Origin: Haliclona indistincta
Lineage: Eukaryota > Porifera > Demospongiae > Haplosclerida > Chalinidae
Length of the DNA stretch: 64,000 nucleotides
Direction of reading: 5' to 3'
Assembly: GCA_964017065.1 (NCBI GenBank)
Contig: OZ024787.1
Coordinates: 10,713,666-10,777,665 of the forward strand
Below are positions 30,116 to 48,000 of the stretch, in pieces (position 1 is the first letter of the stretch; each line of letters begins with the position of its first letter). Under the pieces are notes generated by a model. It worked only from the letters and a program-made list of their open reading frames with translations, was not told the DNA's origin and did not search any database. The translations under genes and the position numbers were made by a program.

Positions 30116-33100
30116 ATGGCGGTGCTACGTTTTACGCTCTGCTGGTGTTTGCTGCTTGTTTGTCGTGAAGGTGAGATCATGTAGTGTCATGTGTACAGTA
30201 ATGGTATTTGACACTGCATCAACGCTGTCGCTTACCTCGTGTGTGCTTTCATTGCAGTTGTTAGTGGTTGCACTAGCGGCTTTATGAACCTAGATCTACT
30301 CAGAAGAAGAGCTATGAAAATTCCTGAAGGACAGAGATCAGATATTAATCTGGATAACGAATTCAGTCTGATACCACATGTTAACTTCACTTGCAGTGGT
30401 ACTATCACTAGTCTACTGATAGGAGCTACTTATAGAATAGGTGGAAGCAGAGACGAATACCCCGAGATTCAGGTATGGAGCAGTAATCTTGATGGTACTC
30501 TGTTCACTAGGCGAGGCAGTCGTCAGACGATCAGACTGAATCAAGGAGACTTCAGTCCTGATGGAGTGTACCAGTATAACCTGACCACTCCCATGCCATT
30601 CCAGAGTGGAGATGTGTTGGGAGTGTATCAACCTGATGAGAGCGATAGCTTGGTTACACTGTTCTACAACATCATTGCAAGTGCTCCTACTTCGCTTCGA
30701 ATAAACAGCAACCCCACATCTTCAGTTAGTGTATCATCTCTCACTCTCACGAGTGGTCAGCAAATGCTAATATCACCAATTTCAGGTTAGAAATTATGCA
30801 TAGTCTGATACTGGCATTTTGAGCAATTTACAGCTGTACAGAAGGGACTCAGTGCATGTACATGTATAATTTGCAGCCTTTTTATTCCTGCAGACTCATC
30901 ATGCACTGGTAATTTTCTTAGTCCTTCTGAACTGAGGCAGAGAGTACTGGAAGCAAATTTCAATGGAGTGAGAAGGAGAGAGAATCAACAGCGTCTCTTC
31001 CCAAATATATACTTCACTTGTAATGGCTCCATTACTAAGCTGATAGCAGGAGTTGAAATAGGAGGTGGCAGCACACTATTTGCTCAGATGGAGATATGGC
31101 GAAGAGACTTGGTCAATGCTAACACTTTCTCTCTTGTCAACTCCATTCTTTTAGAAATGACAGTACCAATAATGAATAATGTCATTGAGCTTACTTTGGA
31201 CTCACCTATTGAGTTCCAGGAGGGAGACATACTGGGAGTGAACAATCCACGACGCAGTGAGACTACTGTACTCTTTGCCTATCAAGAAAGTGATGGTCCT
31301 GAGAATTATAGAGTGGACAGCCCATTATCTTCTACTGTGAGTATTGATGGTACTCTTAGTAATCGGTATGACTACCCACTAGTGTCTGTGGAGATCAGTA
31401 CACCAGCTGGTATGTTTAATTTATCAATCAAAAGCTTTATTGATAATTTTTTCTATTCTAGCTTCTACTTTAGCTTTTGCAGCTAGCACAAAAATGGTCC
31501 CTTCAATTACAGGTAAAGTTTGCAAAAGTTTGATTCTGTAAAACAGCTTGATTATGTATTGGTTTCCATAGCTACAGCCACTGAAGAGATACCATTGATC
31601 GTCACTAATACGTTGGCTCACTCATCCTCCCTTACTCCGTCACCAACCAGTGATCCAGTAATACCAGCAAATTCAACTGACCGAAGCACACCTATTATTG
31701 CTGGTGCTGTGGCTGTGTTTCTTCTTGCTCTCATAATTGGCACCACTGTATTGATTCTGAGTGTTTACTGTGCTTGCCGGAGAAGGAGTCATAAAATACC
31801 TGATTTGAGTCAATCCAAAATAGCAAAACAACAAACAGGCTCATTCGACAACCCCGTCTTTGGAGGTATGTATAATTTTTTCCTTTACCACAAAACTAAT
31901 AATACAAGTAATAAAAACATTTTAACCAAAATGCAAGAGATTTAGGGTTGGTACATTTATCGAAAAAGTATGGAAACAAGATTTTGAGGATTGTAACAAT
32001 AGCATTATAATGCTTCCTCCCTATTAAATTAACCACAACTATCGAAAGCAGTTAATTTAGGGAGGTAGCATTATAATGCTATTGTTACAATCCTCAAAAT
32101 CTTGTTTCCATACTTTTTCGATAAATGTACCAACCCTAAATCTCTTGCATTTTGGTTAAAATGTGTTTATTACTTGTTTCTTTTCTTTTTATTTATTAAT
32201 GACTTAGTTGGCACTTATGTTAATACAGTGTAAAGAGCCTCTTGAGCTATTTCAGCAGCCGGACTGCACTGGCGATCGACTCTCGGCACTGCATGCGTGC
32301 AACACGTACCATGCAACATTAGCTAAGCTTAAGCTAGCATTCTTACAAGCCTGAATAGACAAATCCAGTGTAACAGTGATGATTTGCTCGTTGTCTGCTG
32401 TGAACACTCACTGCACTCGCGTTCCAAGCAATTTGTACTAAGGTGCGCTTGTATTAGAATAATTACATACACGGGCGTGCGCGAGTAGGCGTAACCTAGT
32501 AACGGAGTTCAAACAGAATGATGGAATGGAGTCTGTTATGGACCAAAATTCGCTGTTTTCCTGGAAATACTCGCTTCTGCTAGTGTTTTAGGCTTAAATA
32601 GATACCAGGTGCACTGCTCCCAACGACTAGTGTAGTTTCTGTGTAGGTTTTGTCTTGAATAGCTCGCTCGCCACGGCGCTAGGCTGGCTGGAGAAGAATA
32701 AGAAGAAGAAAAAGAAGAAGAAGAAAGAAGATGAACAAACGGATGACCACGTGAACTCTGGTTTACCACCTTAGACTTGGTTTCTTTTGCTTCTGAAGGT
32801 CACTTTATAATCGCACAAATCGTGCAAAGAGCTTCAGAACGTTAGATTAGCTTGAAACGCCCGTACGGCGAAGATATGGCAGTGCCGTTTTTAGTGCCTC
32901 CAGGCGAGACGCCATCTTGTCATGCCCATAGCAACTGGCCTTATAGTCTTTATTAGTAGACTCATTGTAAGCGCTTACCTCTTAGGATAGCCCCTAGGTA
33001 GTTAAATACCCCTGATGTCGCCAACACCCGAGATATACGTGAATTATTGCGTTTAACCTAAGTGTAGCCGCCATCTTGTTTTCCGCCCAACCCTAAATAT

Positions 33101-34258
33101 GCCACGTCTACCGCGTGGCATAATCAATCGCTTTAAAAATTTGTGTGATACATCAACTATTATGTTACTCTCTACATTAAATTTAATGCCTTGTTTGTCT
33201 ACAAATGATAGTTTGTATAAATTATAGTTATAATTATTATAATTATTATTATGTGCTAATTCTCTTTTAGTTACGGCAATAGTGTTACACATTATGTCTA
33301 TAGAAACCAGCGAAATAGACAGCGGTATAATACTAGCATAGTTATTCACTCATGCACATTATTGGCTAATTTACAATGTAACTACCCCTCTCACGCACCT
33401 ATACATACATCACATGCTACATACTGTAAATTGGGAAAATTTGATTGTTAAAATTTTTTCGTGATCTAGGATCAACCACGAAAATTGAACGCACAAAAAT
33501 TTTTACAACGAAAATTTGTAAACACTTGTATGCCGAGTTGCGAGTTGTTGCTGGAAGTTTATGCTGTCTGTCTGGAGTTAATTTTTAGCCAGCTATGGTG
33601 AGCGACATACTACTTGCTGTCAGGAACATCTCTGACGATATTTTCGTGGGCAGGTCAATCCCACGAAAATATTTTAATACAAAAATTATCACAAGTAAAT
33701 TTGTTACACTGACGAAAATTTCCCGATTTACGGTAATTCTATCTGCTAGTACTATACAAATTTTATGTTTCCATTTAAGTAACTCATGAGGATACACTTG
33801 ATCTGGAATATGACTATGCAAGGAATTTTAGTTCTGCTACATGTACTGACAGAAAAACACAAGATATTGATCTTCCTAGTATGAATGAGAACATGGCCGC
33901 TTATGGTCACATCAACCAGTCTACTGCAGTTAACAGAACGAGTGAGCAAGATACTAGTGCAATCAGCATGAATGAGAACATGGCTTATGGTCACATCAAC
34001 CAGTCTACTACAGCTAACAGAACAAGTGAGCAAGATACTAGTGCAATCATCATGGATGAGAACATGGCTTATGGTCACATCAACCAGTCTACTGCTGCTA
34101 ACAGAACCAGTGAGCAAGATACTAGTGCAATCATCATGGATGAGAACATGGCTTATGGTCACATCAACCAGTCTACTGCAGCTAACAGAAAAAGTGAGCA
34201 AGATACTAGTGCCATCAGCATGGATGAGAACATGGCTTATGGTCACATCAAGCAATGA
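30116..34258 (+). CDS. R9: kinase-less receptor with a tandem YGHI repeat tail
   Basis: Signal exon 30116-30170 (MAVLRFTLCWCLLLVCREG); D1 30258-30785; D2 30894-31409; stalk 31462-31512; stalk and membrane exon 31572-31865 (GAVAVFLLALIIGTTVLILS, CRRRSHK, ending NPVF). A 1.9-kb intron is followed by the last exon, 33780-34258. That exon starts THEDTLDLEYDY and then runs into five copies of a 28-residue repeat (MDENMAYGHINQ + STAANRTSEQDTSAI), with the stop right after the last YGHIKQ. The kinase and its tail are absent. The membrane-proximal NPxY of the kinases is NPVF here, so the phosphorylatable residue is lost at that spot, while five tyrosines are gained in the repeats. It is likely a transmembrane scaffold phosphorylated by another kinase (inference). 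Confidence 0.8.
31904..32176. repeat. 273-bp near-perfect palindrome in the R9 intron (MITE-like)
   Basis: The sequence from ACAAGTAATAAAAACATTTT to AAAATGTGTTTATTACTTGT folds on itself with arms of about 130 bp and a small loop near 32040. The R10 intron, otherwise homologous, lacks it and roughly 900 bp to its right. It was therefore inserted, or the surrounding block deleted from R10, after the duplication. Transcribed as part of the R9 pre-mRNA it would form a long hairpin. Confidence 0.8.
32177..33121. other. R9-specific intron block with an AAG-tract repeat
   Basis: This block has no counterpart in the R10 intron. It contains an interrupted AAG tract (about 32695-32732). The flanks of that tract (GGCGCTAGGCT on one side, AAGATGAACAA and GGTTTACCACCTTAGA on the other) match the reverse complement of the TTC-repeat locus near 2.7 kb. 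It ends in a small hairpin (ATGCCACG..CGTGGCAT, about 33098-33120), after which homology with the R10 intron resumes. Confidence 0.5.
33881..34258 (+). repeat. 84-bp coding tandem repeat, five units (R9 tail)
   Basis: The period is 84 bp (28 codons). Each unit has one tyrosine in AYGHI. The third unit onward is nearly identical at DNA level. Confidence 0.85.
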
Positions 34259-35138
34259 GTCTACTGATCAAGTCAAAATTAATATTGATAATTTTAGCTT
34301 ATGGACAGATACTGCTGTACAGTAATCAACTTTGAACAGTACTAGTACTTTTATTTTTATAACACAACAATTAAACTCAGTTATTATAGCTAGCTTATCT
34401 TTGATATTTTATAGTGCTGTCACAATGGACTTGACAATTTCTGTCACTTGAATCTAGAAGGAAACACCTACCCAGTACAAGATTTACCATGGCCAATTCA
34501 GTCTATTTCCCTCCCGGATTCCTAGCTATTAACCCCCCCCCCATGCAATGCGTACTACTTCTCTTTTTTCCAAGCACAATTGGAACTTGGAACAAACTAC
34601 CTATAGTAACTGGTGTCATACTGACTCCTTCATCAAAAATTACCTCACTTTACTTATAATTAGCTGATTATTCAGTAGATGGGTTTGTTATCTATTAACT
34701 TGTAGCAATCATAATTATATATGTTACCCTTTGCATAAACTATTTTTAGATCATGAGCACGTGCTGTACTGTTACACAAGTCACTGATTCTCTGAATTTC
34801 TAATCTTCATGAGCAAGAGCTAAATCAAGTTTTATGATCATTATTAATCACTAACATGTAATGTACCATAATCCAGGTATTTCATTATGTGATATGGATA
34901 GTATGTAACACACAGCATGTACACGGGACTCAGTGCTACTAATGTAACCTATGGAGTTGAACTGCAAGAAACTGAATTCGAAGTCTGCACATGATAACGT
35001 ACACGTCAACTGACGTACATGTACGGAGGTGTGGCGAGTGTGTTGTTTCTCGCGGCTACCACAAAACTTCCAGTCACTCGGTATGCCCAGTCAGTTCATG
35101 GTCAGTCGAATCGCTACTCATCTGTAAAATATATAGTA
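34259..35138. other. R9-R10 spacer, duplicated block
   Basis: This 880-bp stretch is nearly identical to 38799-39686, and its left part resembles 62245-62680. It holds the 3' UTR of R9 and the promoter of R10. No gene is visible inside it. Confidence 0.6.
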
Positions 35139-38100
35139 ATGGCGGTGCTACGTTTTACGTGTCTCTGCTGGTGTCTGCTGCTTGTTTGCCGTGAAGGTGA
35201 GAAGTGTTGTCATGTGTGATGGTATTTTACACTGCATCAACGCTGTCGCTTACCGCGTGTGTGCTTTCATTGCAGTTGTCAGTGGTTGTACTAGCGGTTT
35301 TATGAACCTAGATCTACTCAGAAGAAGAGCTGTGAAAATTCCTGAAGGAGCCAGATCAAATACTAATCTGGATGACGAGTTCAGACTGATACAAGATGTT
35401 AACTTCACATGCAGTGGTACTATCACTGGTCTACTGATAGGAGCTACTTATAGAACTGGTGGAGGCAGAGACGAATTTCCCGAGGTACAAGTATGGAGCA
35501 GTATTCCTGGTGGTTACACCAGGCGAGGCAGTCCTCAGACGATTAGACTGAATCCAGGAGACTTCAGTCCTGATGGAGTGTACCAGTATAACCTGACCAC
35601 TCCCATGTCATTCCAGAATGGAGATGTGTTGGGAGTGTATCAACCAGATGAGAGTGAGAGTTTGGTTACACTGTTCTACAACATCGATGCAAGTGCTCCT
35701 ACTTCATTTCGAATAAATGGAAACCCCACCTCTTCGGTTAGTTTATCATCTCGTACTCCCACGAGTGGTCAGCAAATTCTAATATCACCAATATCAGGTT
35801 AGAAAATATGCACAGCCTGATACTGGCATTTTGAGCAATTTACAGCTGTACAGAAGGGACCCAGTACATGTACATGTATAATTTGTCGCTTTTATTTATT
35901 TCTGCAGACTCATCATGCACTGGTAATTTTCTTAGTCCTTCTGAACTGAGGCAGAATGTACTGGAAGCAAATTTCAATGGAGTGAGAAGGAGAGATAATC
36001 AACAGCGTCTCTTCCCAAATATATACTTCACTTGTAATGGCTCCATTACTAAGCTGATAGCAGGAGTTGAAATAGGAGGTGGAAACACACCATTTGCTCA
36101 GATGGAGATATGGCGAAGAGACTTGGTCAATGCTAACACTTTCTCTCTTGTCAGTTCCATTCTTTTAGAAATGACAGTACCAATAATGAATAATGTCATT
36201 GAGCTAACTTTGGACTCACCTATTGAGTTCCAGGAGGGAGACATACTGGGAGTGTACCATCCACAACGCAGTGTGACTACTGTACTCTTTGCCTATCAAG
36301 AACGTGATGGTCCTGAGAATTATCGAGTGGACAATCCATTCTCTACTACTGTGAGTATTGATGGTACTCTTAGTGATCAGTATGACTACCCACTAGTGTC
36401 TGTGGAGATCAGTACACCAGCTGGTAGGTTTAATTTAACGATCAAAAGCTTTATTGATGATTTTTTCTTTTCTAGCTTCTACTTCTTTAGCTTTTGCAGC
36501 AAGCACAACAATGGGTCTTTCAATTAGAGGTAGAGTTTTATAAAAGTTTTATACTGTAAAACAGCTTGATTATGTATTGGTTTCCATAGCAACAGCCACT
36601 GAAGAGATACCATTGATTGTCGTCAATACATTGGCTCCTCCAGCCTCCCCTTCTCCATCACCAAGCAACGACCCAGTAATACCAGCAAATTCAACCGACC
36701 GAAGCACTCCTATTATTGCTGGTGCCGTGGCTGTGTTTCTTCTTGCTCTCATAATTGGCACCACTGTATTGATTCTGAGTGTTTACTGTGCTTGCCGGAG
36801 AAGGAGTCATAAGATACCTAATTTGAGTCAATGTAAAATAGCAAAACAACAAACAGGCTCATTCGACAACCCCGTCTTTGGAGGTATGTATAATTTTTTT
36901 CTTTTACCACAAATAATATCAATCGCTGTGTGATGCAACAACTATTATGTTACTCTCTACATTGAATTTTACACATAATTATATAAGTCTATATATAGAA
37001 ACCAGCATAACAGACAGTGGTATAATAAATTATTTGCAGCATAGTTATTCACTCATGCACATCATTGCCTAATTTATAATGTAATGAAGCACCTAAGGTG
37101 CAGATGCCTCGGTGGAATGACACATTATCCACAAACACAACTATCCACCATTCCACAAACACAGCAACTGCAGATGCATGTATACACGATTTCTGTACAG
37201 CAATCACAATGCAGTGCTTTAGTTATGCAATCAGAAGCCAATCAGTGCTAACCACATTCAACTGGGCGTGTCTACAGTGTTTAGCACAGCACAGCAGTTA
37301 CACGCATACCACGAGCGAGATAACTCCATAGCTAGCTTACATAATTTCTCTGGACCTGCGCTGCTATCCTGTAGTAAATTCTAACCTATCAGCTTCTAGG
37401 CAGTCAACTGTGGACAGCAATTTTGCCTCCAGTGGAGAAGTCCAGATCGCCAGCAACGGTGAACAAATAGCGCCATAACTCAAAGTTTTCACACGTTCGA
37501 AAGCGAGATAATACCGTGTTCGACTTGCATTGCTAGTTTCAGAGCTTAACTTTCAGCGTGCGCTACAAAACCGAACCAGCCGTGAGCAATTCACACGGTA
37601 ACTTACGCACTAAGGTTTAAAATCAAACTTCTGAAAATTCAAATCCGAGCAAGTATCGATTTCTACCCGTGTTGCTTGTTTCAGCGATTAGTTTTCAGCG
37701 AGCTACGAGAAATCGTTGCGACAGACTGACTGAATGACAGAATGACTGACACCACGATTACTGTATGCCTCGTGGCTCCGCCCACCGAGGCATAACTATA
37801 GCCCTCTCACGCACCTACATACATCGCATGCCACATACTGTAAATTGGGAAAATTTGATTGTTAAAATTATTTCATGATCTAGAATTAGCCACGAAAATT
37901 GAACGCAGGGAAATTTTTACAACGAAAATTTGTAAACACTTGTATGCCGAGTTGCGAGTTGTATGCTGGAAGTTTATACTCAAGAGCTGGCTACAGCTGA
38001 AATACTGACGAAAATTTCCCGATTTACGGTAATTCTATCTGCTAGTACACCTGTACTATACAAATTTTATGTTTCCAAGTAGCTCATGAGGATACACTTG

Positions 38101-38798
38101 ATCTGGAATATGACTATACAAGGAATTTTAGTTCTGCTACATGTACTGACAGAAAAACAGATCTTCCTAGTATGAATGAGAACATGGCTTATGGTCACAT
38201 CAACCAGTCTACTACAGCTAACAGAACAAGTGAGCAAGATACTAGTGCAATCAGCATGGATGAGAACATGGCTTATGGTCACATGAACCAGTCTACTGCA
38301 GCTAACAGAACAAGTGAGCAAGATACTAGTGCAATCAGCATGGATGAGAACATGGCTTATGGTCACATGAACCAGTCTACTGCTAACAGAACAAGTGAGC
38401 AAGATACTAGTGCAATCAGCATGGATGAGAACATGGCTTATGGTCACATGAACCAGCCTACTGCAGCTAACAGAACAAGTGAGCAAGATACTAGTGTAAT
38501 CAGCATGGATGAGAACATGGCTTATGGTCACATCAACCAGCAGTCTACTGCAGCTAACAGAACAAGTGAGCAAGATACTAGTGCAATCAGCATGGATGAG
38601 AACATGGCTTATGGTCACATCAACCAGTCTACTGCAGCTAACAGAACAAGTGAGCAAGATACTAGTGCAATCAGCATGGATGAGAACATGGCTTATGGTC
38701 ACATCAACCAGTCTACTGCAACTAACATAACAAGTGAGCAAGACACTAGTGCAATCAGCATGGATGAGAACATGGCTTATGGTCACATCAATCATTGA
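35139..38798 (+). CDS. R10: kinase-less receptor with eight YGHI/YGHM tail repeats
   Basis: Tandem duplicate of R9. Signal exon 35139-35196 (MAVLRFTCLCWCLLLVCREG); D1 35276-35797; D2 35908-36423; stalk 36476-36529; stalk and membrane exon 36590-36883 (the same hydrophobic segment as R9, ending NPVF); last exon 38083-38798. The last exon starts AHEDTLDLEYDY and continues with eight 28-residue repeats, ending YGHINH and stop. Repeats 2, 3 and 4 have YGHM instead of YGHI. YxxM is the known binding consensus for the SH2 domains of PI3-kinase p85. Repeat 3 is one codon short and repeat 5 one codon long, both in frame, which indicates selection for an open frame. No kinase exons are present. Confidence 0.82.
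37085..37793. mobile_element. About 0.7-kb inserted element in the R10 intron
   Basis: The R9 intron reads straight through at this point, while R10 has about 700 extra bases. Near the ends lie inverted ATGCCTCGGTGG (about 37105) and CCACCGAGGCAT (about 37783). The middle (37200-37420) matches the reverse complement of 57372-57610, upstream of R15, with shared blocks such as GGACCTGCGCTGCTATCCTG. No transposase frame is visible, so it is a non-autonomous dispersed element of unknown class. Confidence 0.6.
38172..38798 (+). repeat. 84-bp coding tandem repeat, eight units (R10 tail)
   Basis: Same unit as in R9; tyrosine contexts are I, M, M, M, I, I, I, I in order (YGHx). Units are almost identical in DNA, indicating recent expansion. 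The antisense strand is also open through the array, but only as a consequence of the repeat. Confidence 0.87.
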
Positions 38799-39686
38799 GT
38801 ATACTGATCAAGTTAAAATTAATATCAATTTAGCTTATTGACAGATACTGCTGCACAGTAATCAACTTTGAACAGTACTAGTACTTTTATTTTTATAACA
38901 CAATAATTTAACTCAGTTATTATAGCTTACCTTTGATATTTTAGTGTTGTCACAATGGACTTGACGATTTCTTTCACTTAAATCTAGAAGGAAACACCTA
39001 CCCTTTACAAGATTTACTATGGTCAATTCTATTTCCCTCCCGGATTCCTAGCTATTAAACCCCCATGCAATGCGTACTACTTCGCTTTTTTCCAAGCACA
39101 ATTCGAACTTGGAACAAACTGCCTAACTGGTGTCATACTGACTCCTTCATTATATGCAATTATTTCACTTTACTTATAATTAGCTGATTATTCAGTAGAT
39201 AGTTTCGTTATCTATTAGCTTGTAGCTATCATAATTATGCGTTACCATTTGCATAAACTATTTTTTTAATCATGCATGGGCACGTACTGTACTGTTTCAC
39301 TAGTCACTGATTCTCTGAATTTCTAGTCTTCATGAGCAAGAGCTAAATCAAGTTTTAAGCTACATAATGATCATTAATGCACTAACGTGCAATGTACCGT
39401 AATCCAGGTATTTCATTATGGTGATATGGATAGTATGTAACACACAGCTGGTAAATGGGACTCAGTGCTACTAATGTAGCCTATGGAGTTGCACTGCACG
39501 AAAACTGAATTCCAGTCGAAGTCTGAACATGATAACGTACACGTCAACTGACGTACATAAGTACATGCATGTACGGAGGTGTGGCGAGTGTGTTGTTTCT
39601 CGAGGCTACCACAAAACTTCCAGTCACTCGGTATGCCCAGTCAGTTCATGGTCAGTCGAATCGCTACTCAGCTGTAAAATATAGCA
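38799..39686. other. R10-R11 spacer, copy of 34259-35138
   Basis: Nearly identical to the preceding spacer apart from small indels. It includes the shared upstream block at 39651-39668. Confidence 0.6.
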
Positions 39687-44838
<5,152 letters not shown>

Positions 44839-45027
44839 TTGCGTCATCATTTCAACTTTGTTAGCTTCTACAAATACTATGTTCTTAATTTTGGTGGACC
44901 CCTCGTACGCGTAGTAATAACGTTAGACACGTGACGTCATCATTATCGACGACGAGGCTTACGTTTATAAGCTACGACAAAGAGAGTGCGGAGCGATCAG
45001 TGGTAGCATAGATGGTGATAGCTAGTC

Positions 45028-48000
45028 ATGGAGGCAAAAGTTCATGTTTTTCGGTCTGTTCTGACGTTTATTTGCATTCTAGGTGAGTTCAATTTTAATC
45101 GATATCACAGTGCTGCATTATTTCCCGCCATACCCCAGCTTTTTCGCCGGGAGTGACTTCGTCTTGCACCAGCGGTTTCATGAACATGGAGGTGATCACG
45201 AGAAGAGCCCAGCAGCTTATCGGGATAAGAGAATCGGACAATTATTTGGACGACGAACTGAGAGTAGTCCCGAGTTGGAAATTTAACTGCAATGGGAACA
45301 TCACAAGCCTCTTGCTGGGAGTAGAACTTAAAGAAGGAAAATCAGAATATCCTGAAATACAAGTATGGCGGAGAACTTCGACTCGATTCAACTTAATAAG
45401 TAGCAGAGCGATCAATTTGACCAGTGGGACTTTCAGCACTGATGGAGTGATTCGGTATGACTTGTCTCCGCCGCTTTCAGTAGAAGCAGGTGACATGTTG
45501 GGGGTTAAACAACCAAAGAAGGACGAAACTGCAGTTCAAATTTTCTATCAACAGGATCACTTTGCTCCTTATGCGTATCATTTATCTCGGGACGATAACA
45601 CTTTTCTTGTCAATGCAGGCATCATATCTCAACAATACATTCTCTTATCTGTCATCACAGGTATAGCAGTACACCTAATATTGCTGTAAAAATATTACAT
45701 AATTTTACGTAAACATTTTCCACAGACATACCACAATGTGTTAATGGACTGCTTAGCTTCGATGCTCTGAAGCAGAAGGTGCTGAATGAAAATGTAAATG
45801 ACATAAAGAGGAGAGAAAAGCAGTTAAGGGTATTTCCAGACATTCGGTTAACTTGCAATGGCAACTTGACAAAATGGTATTTTGCTGGTGAACACAACAC
45901 TAAGCTGGGGGCTGAACTACAGATCTGGCGGAGAAGCTCCACAGTACAAAATAACTATGCTTTAGTTGGTTCTTCTGTGTTGCCTGTGACCACAATAAAA
46001 ACGGTTGGTACATTTGTGTACCCTCTCAATCCTCCACTGGAGTTCCAGGAGGGAGATATACTGGGATTGTATCAACGAGGAGGTCGTGATCGTGTTAGAG
46101 TGTATTATCAAGAGACGACAGGTCCTGTCAACTACCGGCGTCCTGGTGATGTTGATGTGGATCCACCTTTAAACGAAAATACTCTCATCGGAGCTGAAGT
46201 TGTTGACCAGTATGACTATCCTCTGGTTTCAGTAGAGATTGGTACGAGCAAACAAAACATTGCTTAAATAGACTCTCTTTTTCATTATTTTTTATCAGTC
46301 ACTGCAGCACCAATCAGTACTACAGCAGCAATCAGTACTACAGCAGCAATCAGTACTGCAGCAGCTTTGATGTCTTCAACAGCTTCTAGAGGTAAAAGTT
46401 TGCATGTACTAGGTTATAGATTTTATTAATTTTAATAATTGAGGTAGATGTTATAGTAAGATGATTTAAACACCAAAAGCGGTGATAACCCAAGGTGTGA
46501 ATCCCTTATACACTGAAATCTGAAGTGTACTATAGTAGAGACATTACCGTGTACATCATCGATGTTGCTATTTTTCAGATGTTGCAACTACAAGCATTTC
46601 AGCTGTGACGAGTCCACAACCTTCATCAATCAGCATGGTACATACATCGGTTAATGCAGTTCAACTGACAACAATATTAGCTCCTATTGTTGTGCCTACA
46701 AATCGTGTGCCAACTATCAGCGTCTCATCACGTTCGGATGTTTCAGCAGAAGCTACAAGTGCTGTTACCACAACATCACTCGAATTAGCCGTTACTCAAT
46801 CACAGCCAGTTATCGAAACTCAGTCAACACTTTCCACAGGTAAAAAATTGTGTTAAGCACATAATTTCAGCAGTTCATTATGGTATTGTTTTCAGGTAGA
46901 GCACAGGTCAGCAGCAACATTAGTGAATCTGTTTCCTTCACACATCAGAGTATAGGTACGATGGCATTCACTTTGGCTCATTATCTTATGCAGTGTTGAT
47001 GTTGCTAACCTGCCTATGGCTTCTGTATGGTAGCATTTAGTGTCTTGTTTAGTCTTGATATTGATTAGTACTCTATAACAGTATTAGACAATATCCCATG
47101 CACACTTGATCTTTAGTCAGTGTAAATATTATGACTTGGTTCATAATAAACAGTATTCCATTAGCCATGTACTACAGTTGTATAAACAAGTTTTTTGTCA
47201 GATTAAACAGTGTGCATATTAATTATCCTTGTGTACAGCAGTTGGATATACATCATCTGGAGTCAAAAGAACGTCAATTTCTCAATCCTCTCTTACTATA
47301 TCCAAATCTATTGGAGCTACTGAATTACCTTCATCTGGTGCTGCTTTGCAATCTTCAAGCGTAGCCACTCTAGTGGTTGTGGTGACTACTGTGATAGTGG
47401 TTGCTTCTTCTGCTGCATGTGTGATAGTCATAATTTTGATTGTGCTCAGACGGAAAAGAAGATCTCAGACATCTTTGTTCAATACCGAAGCTAAAAGCAC
47501 AAGCAATTTGACTGATATTGACAATCCAATGTATTTAGGTATGTTACATTGTGTCATAGTAAAAACATAGGTAATATTGCATTAACATGTAGGCTCGGTT
47601 GATGATAATGAAAATGACCTGTACTGTATCCCGAATTCAATCACCATCAATACATTGAAATCAAAAGCCAGCAATTATGTAAACAATGCATGGATTATAC
47701 TTGTGAAGTAAATTGATGTTTTTTTTCGTAGGCACAACCGATTAAAAATTCTCCAACAGTGAACTCTTCATTGTATCAATGGGGAATCATAGTACCCACT
47801 GCGGTAGGCATAGAAAAAAAATCAAATTTACTATTTGCTTTGTTTTCCTCAGTCACAACGAACTAATTTAGAAGGTCACTATGAAACGGACAGCATTTAT
47901 TCAAAGCTAGCACCGGTAATACTATTCATTATTTGAATGAATAGTCATGATTAAAATTAATAATAATCATTGTAGATGAAGAATGACGGATATCAAACTT

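Noticed and set aside
33881..34258. CRISPR-like or satellite interpretation of the 84-bp repeats
   Set aside because: The units are contiguous with no unique spacers, in frame, and preceded by a splice acceptor; this is a coding repeat in an animal gene.
38067..38795. Long minus-strand frame of 242 codons (VDVTISHVLIHADCTSILL repeats)
   Set aside because: It is antisense to the 84-bp coding repeat; the sense frame has acceptor, phase, stop and family context, and the antisense frame has none. The same holds for 33752-34255 and 61840-62274.
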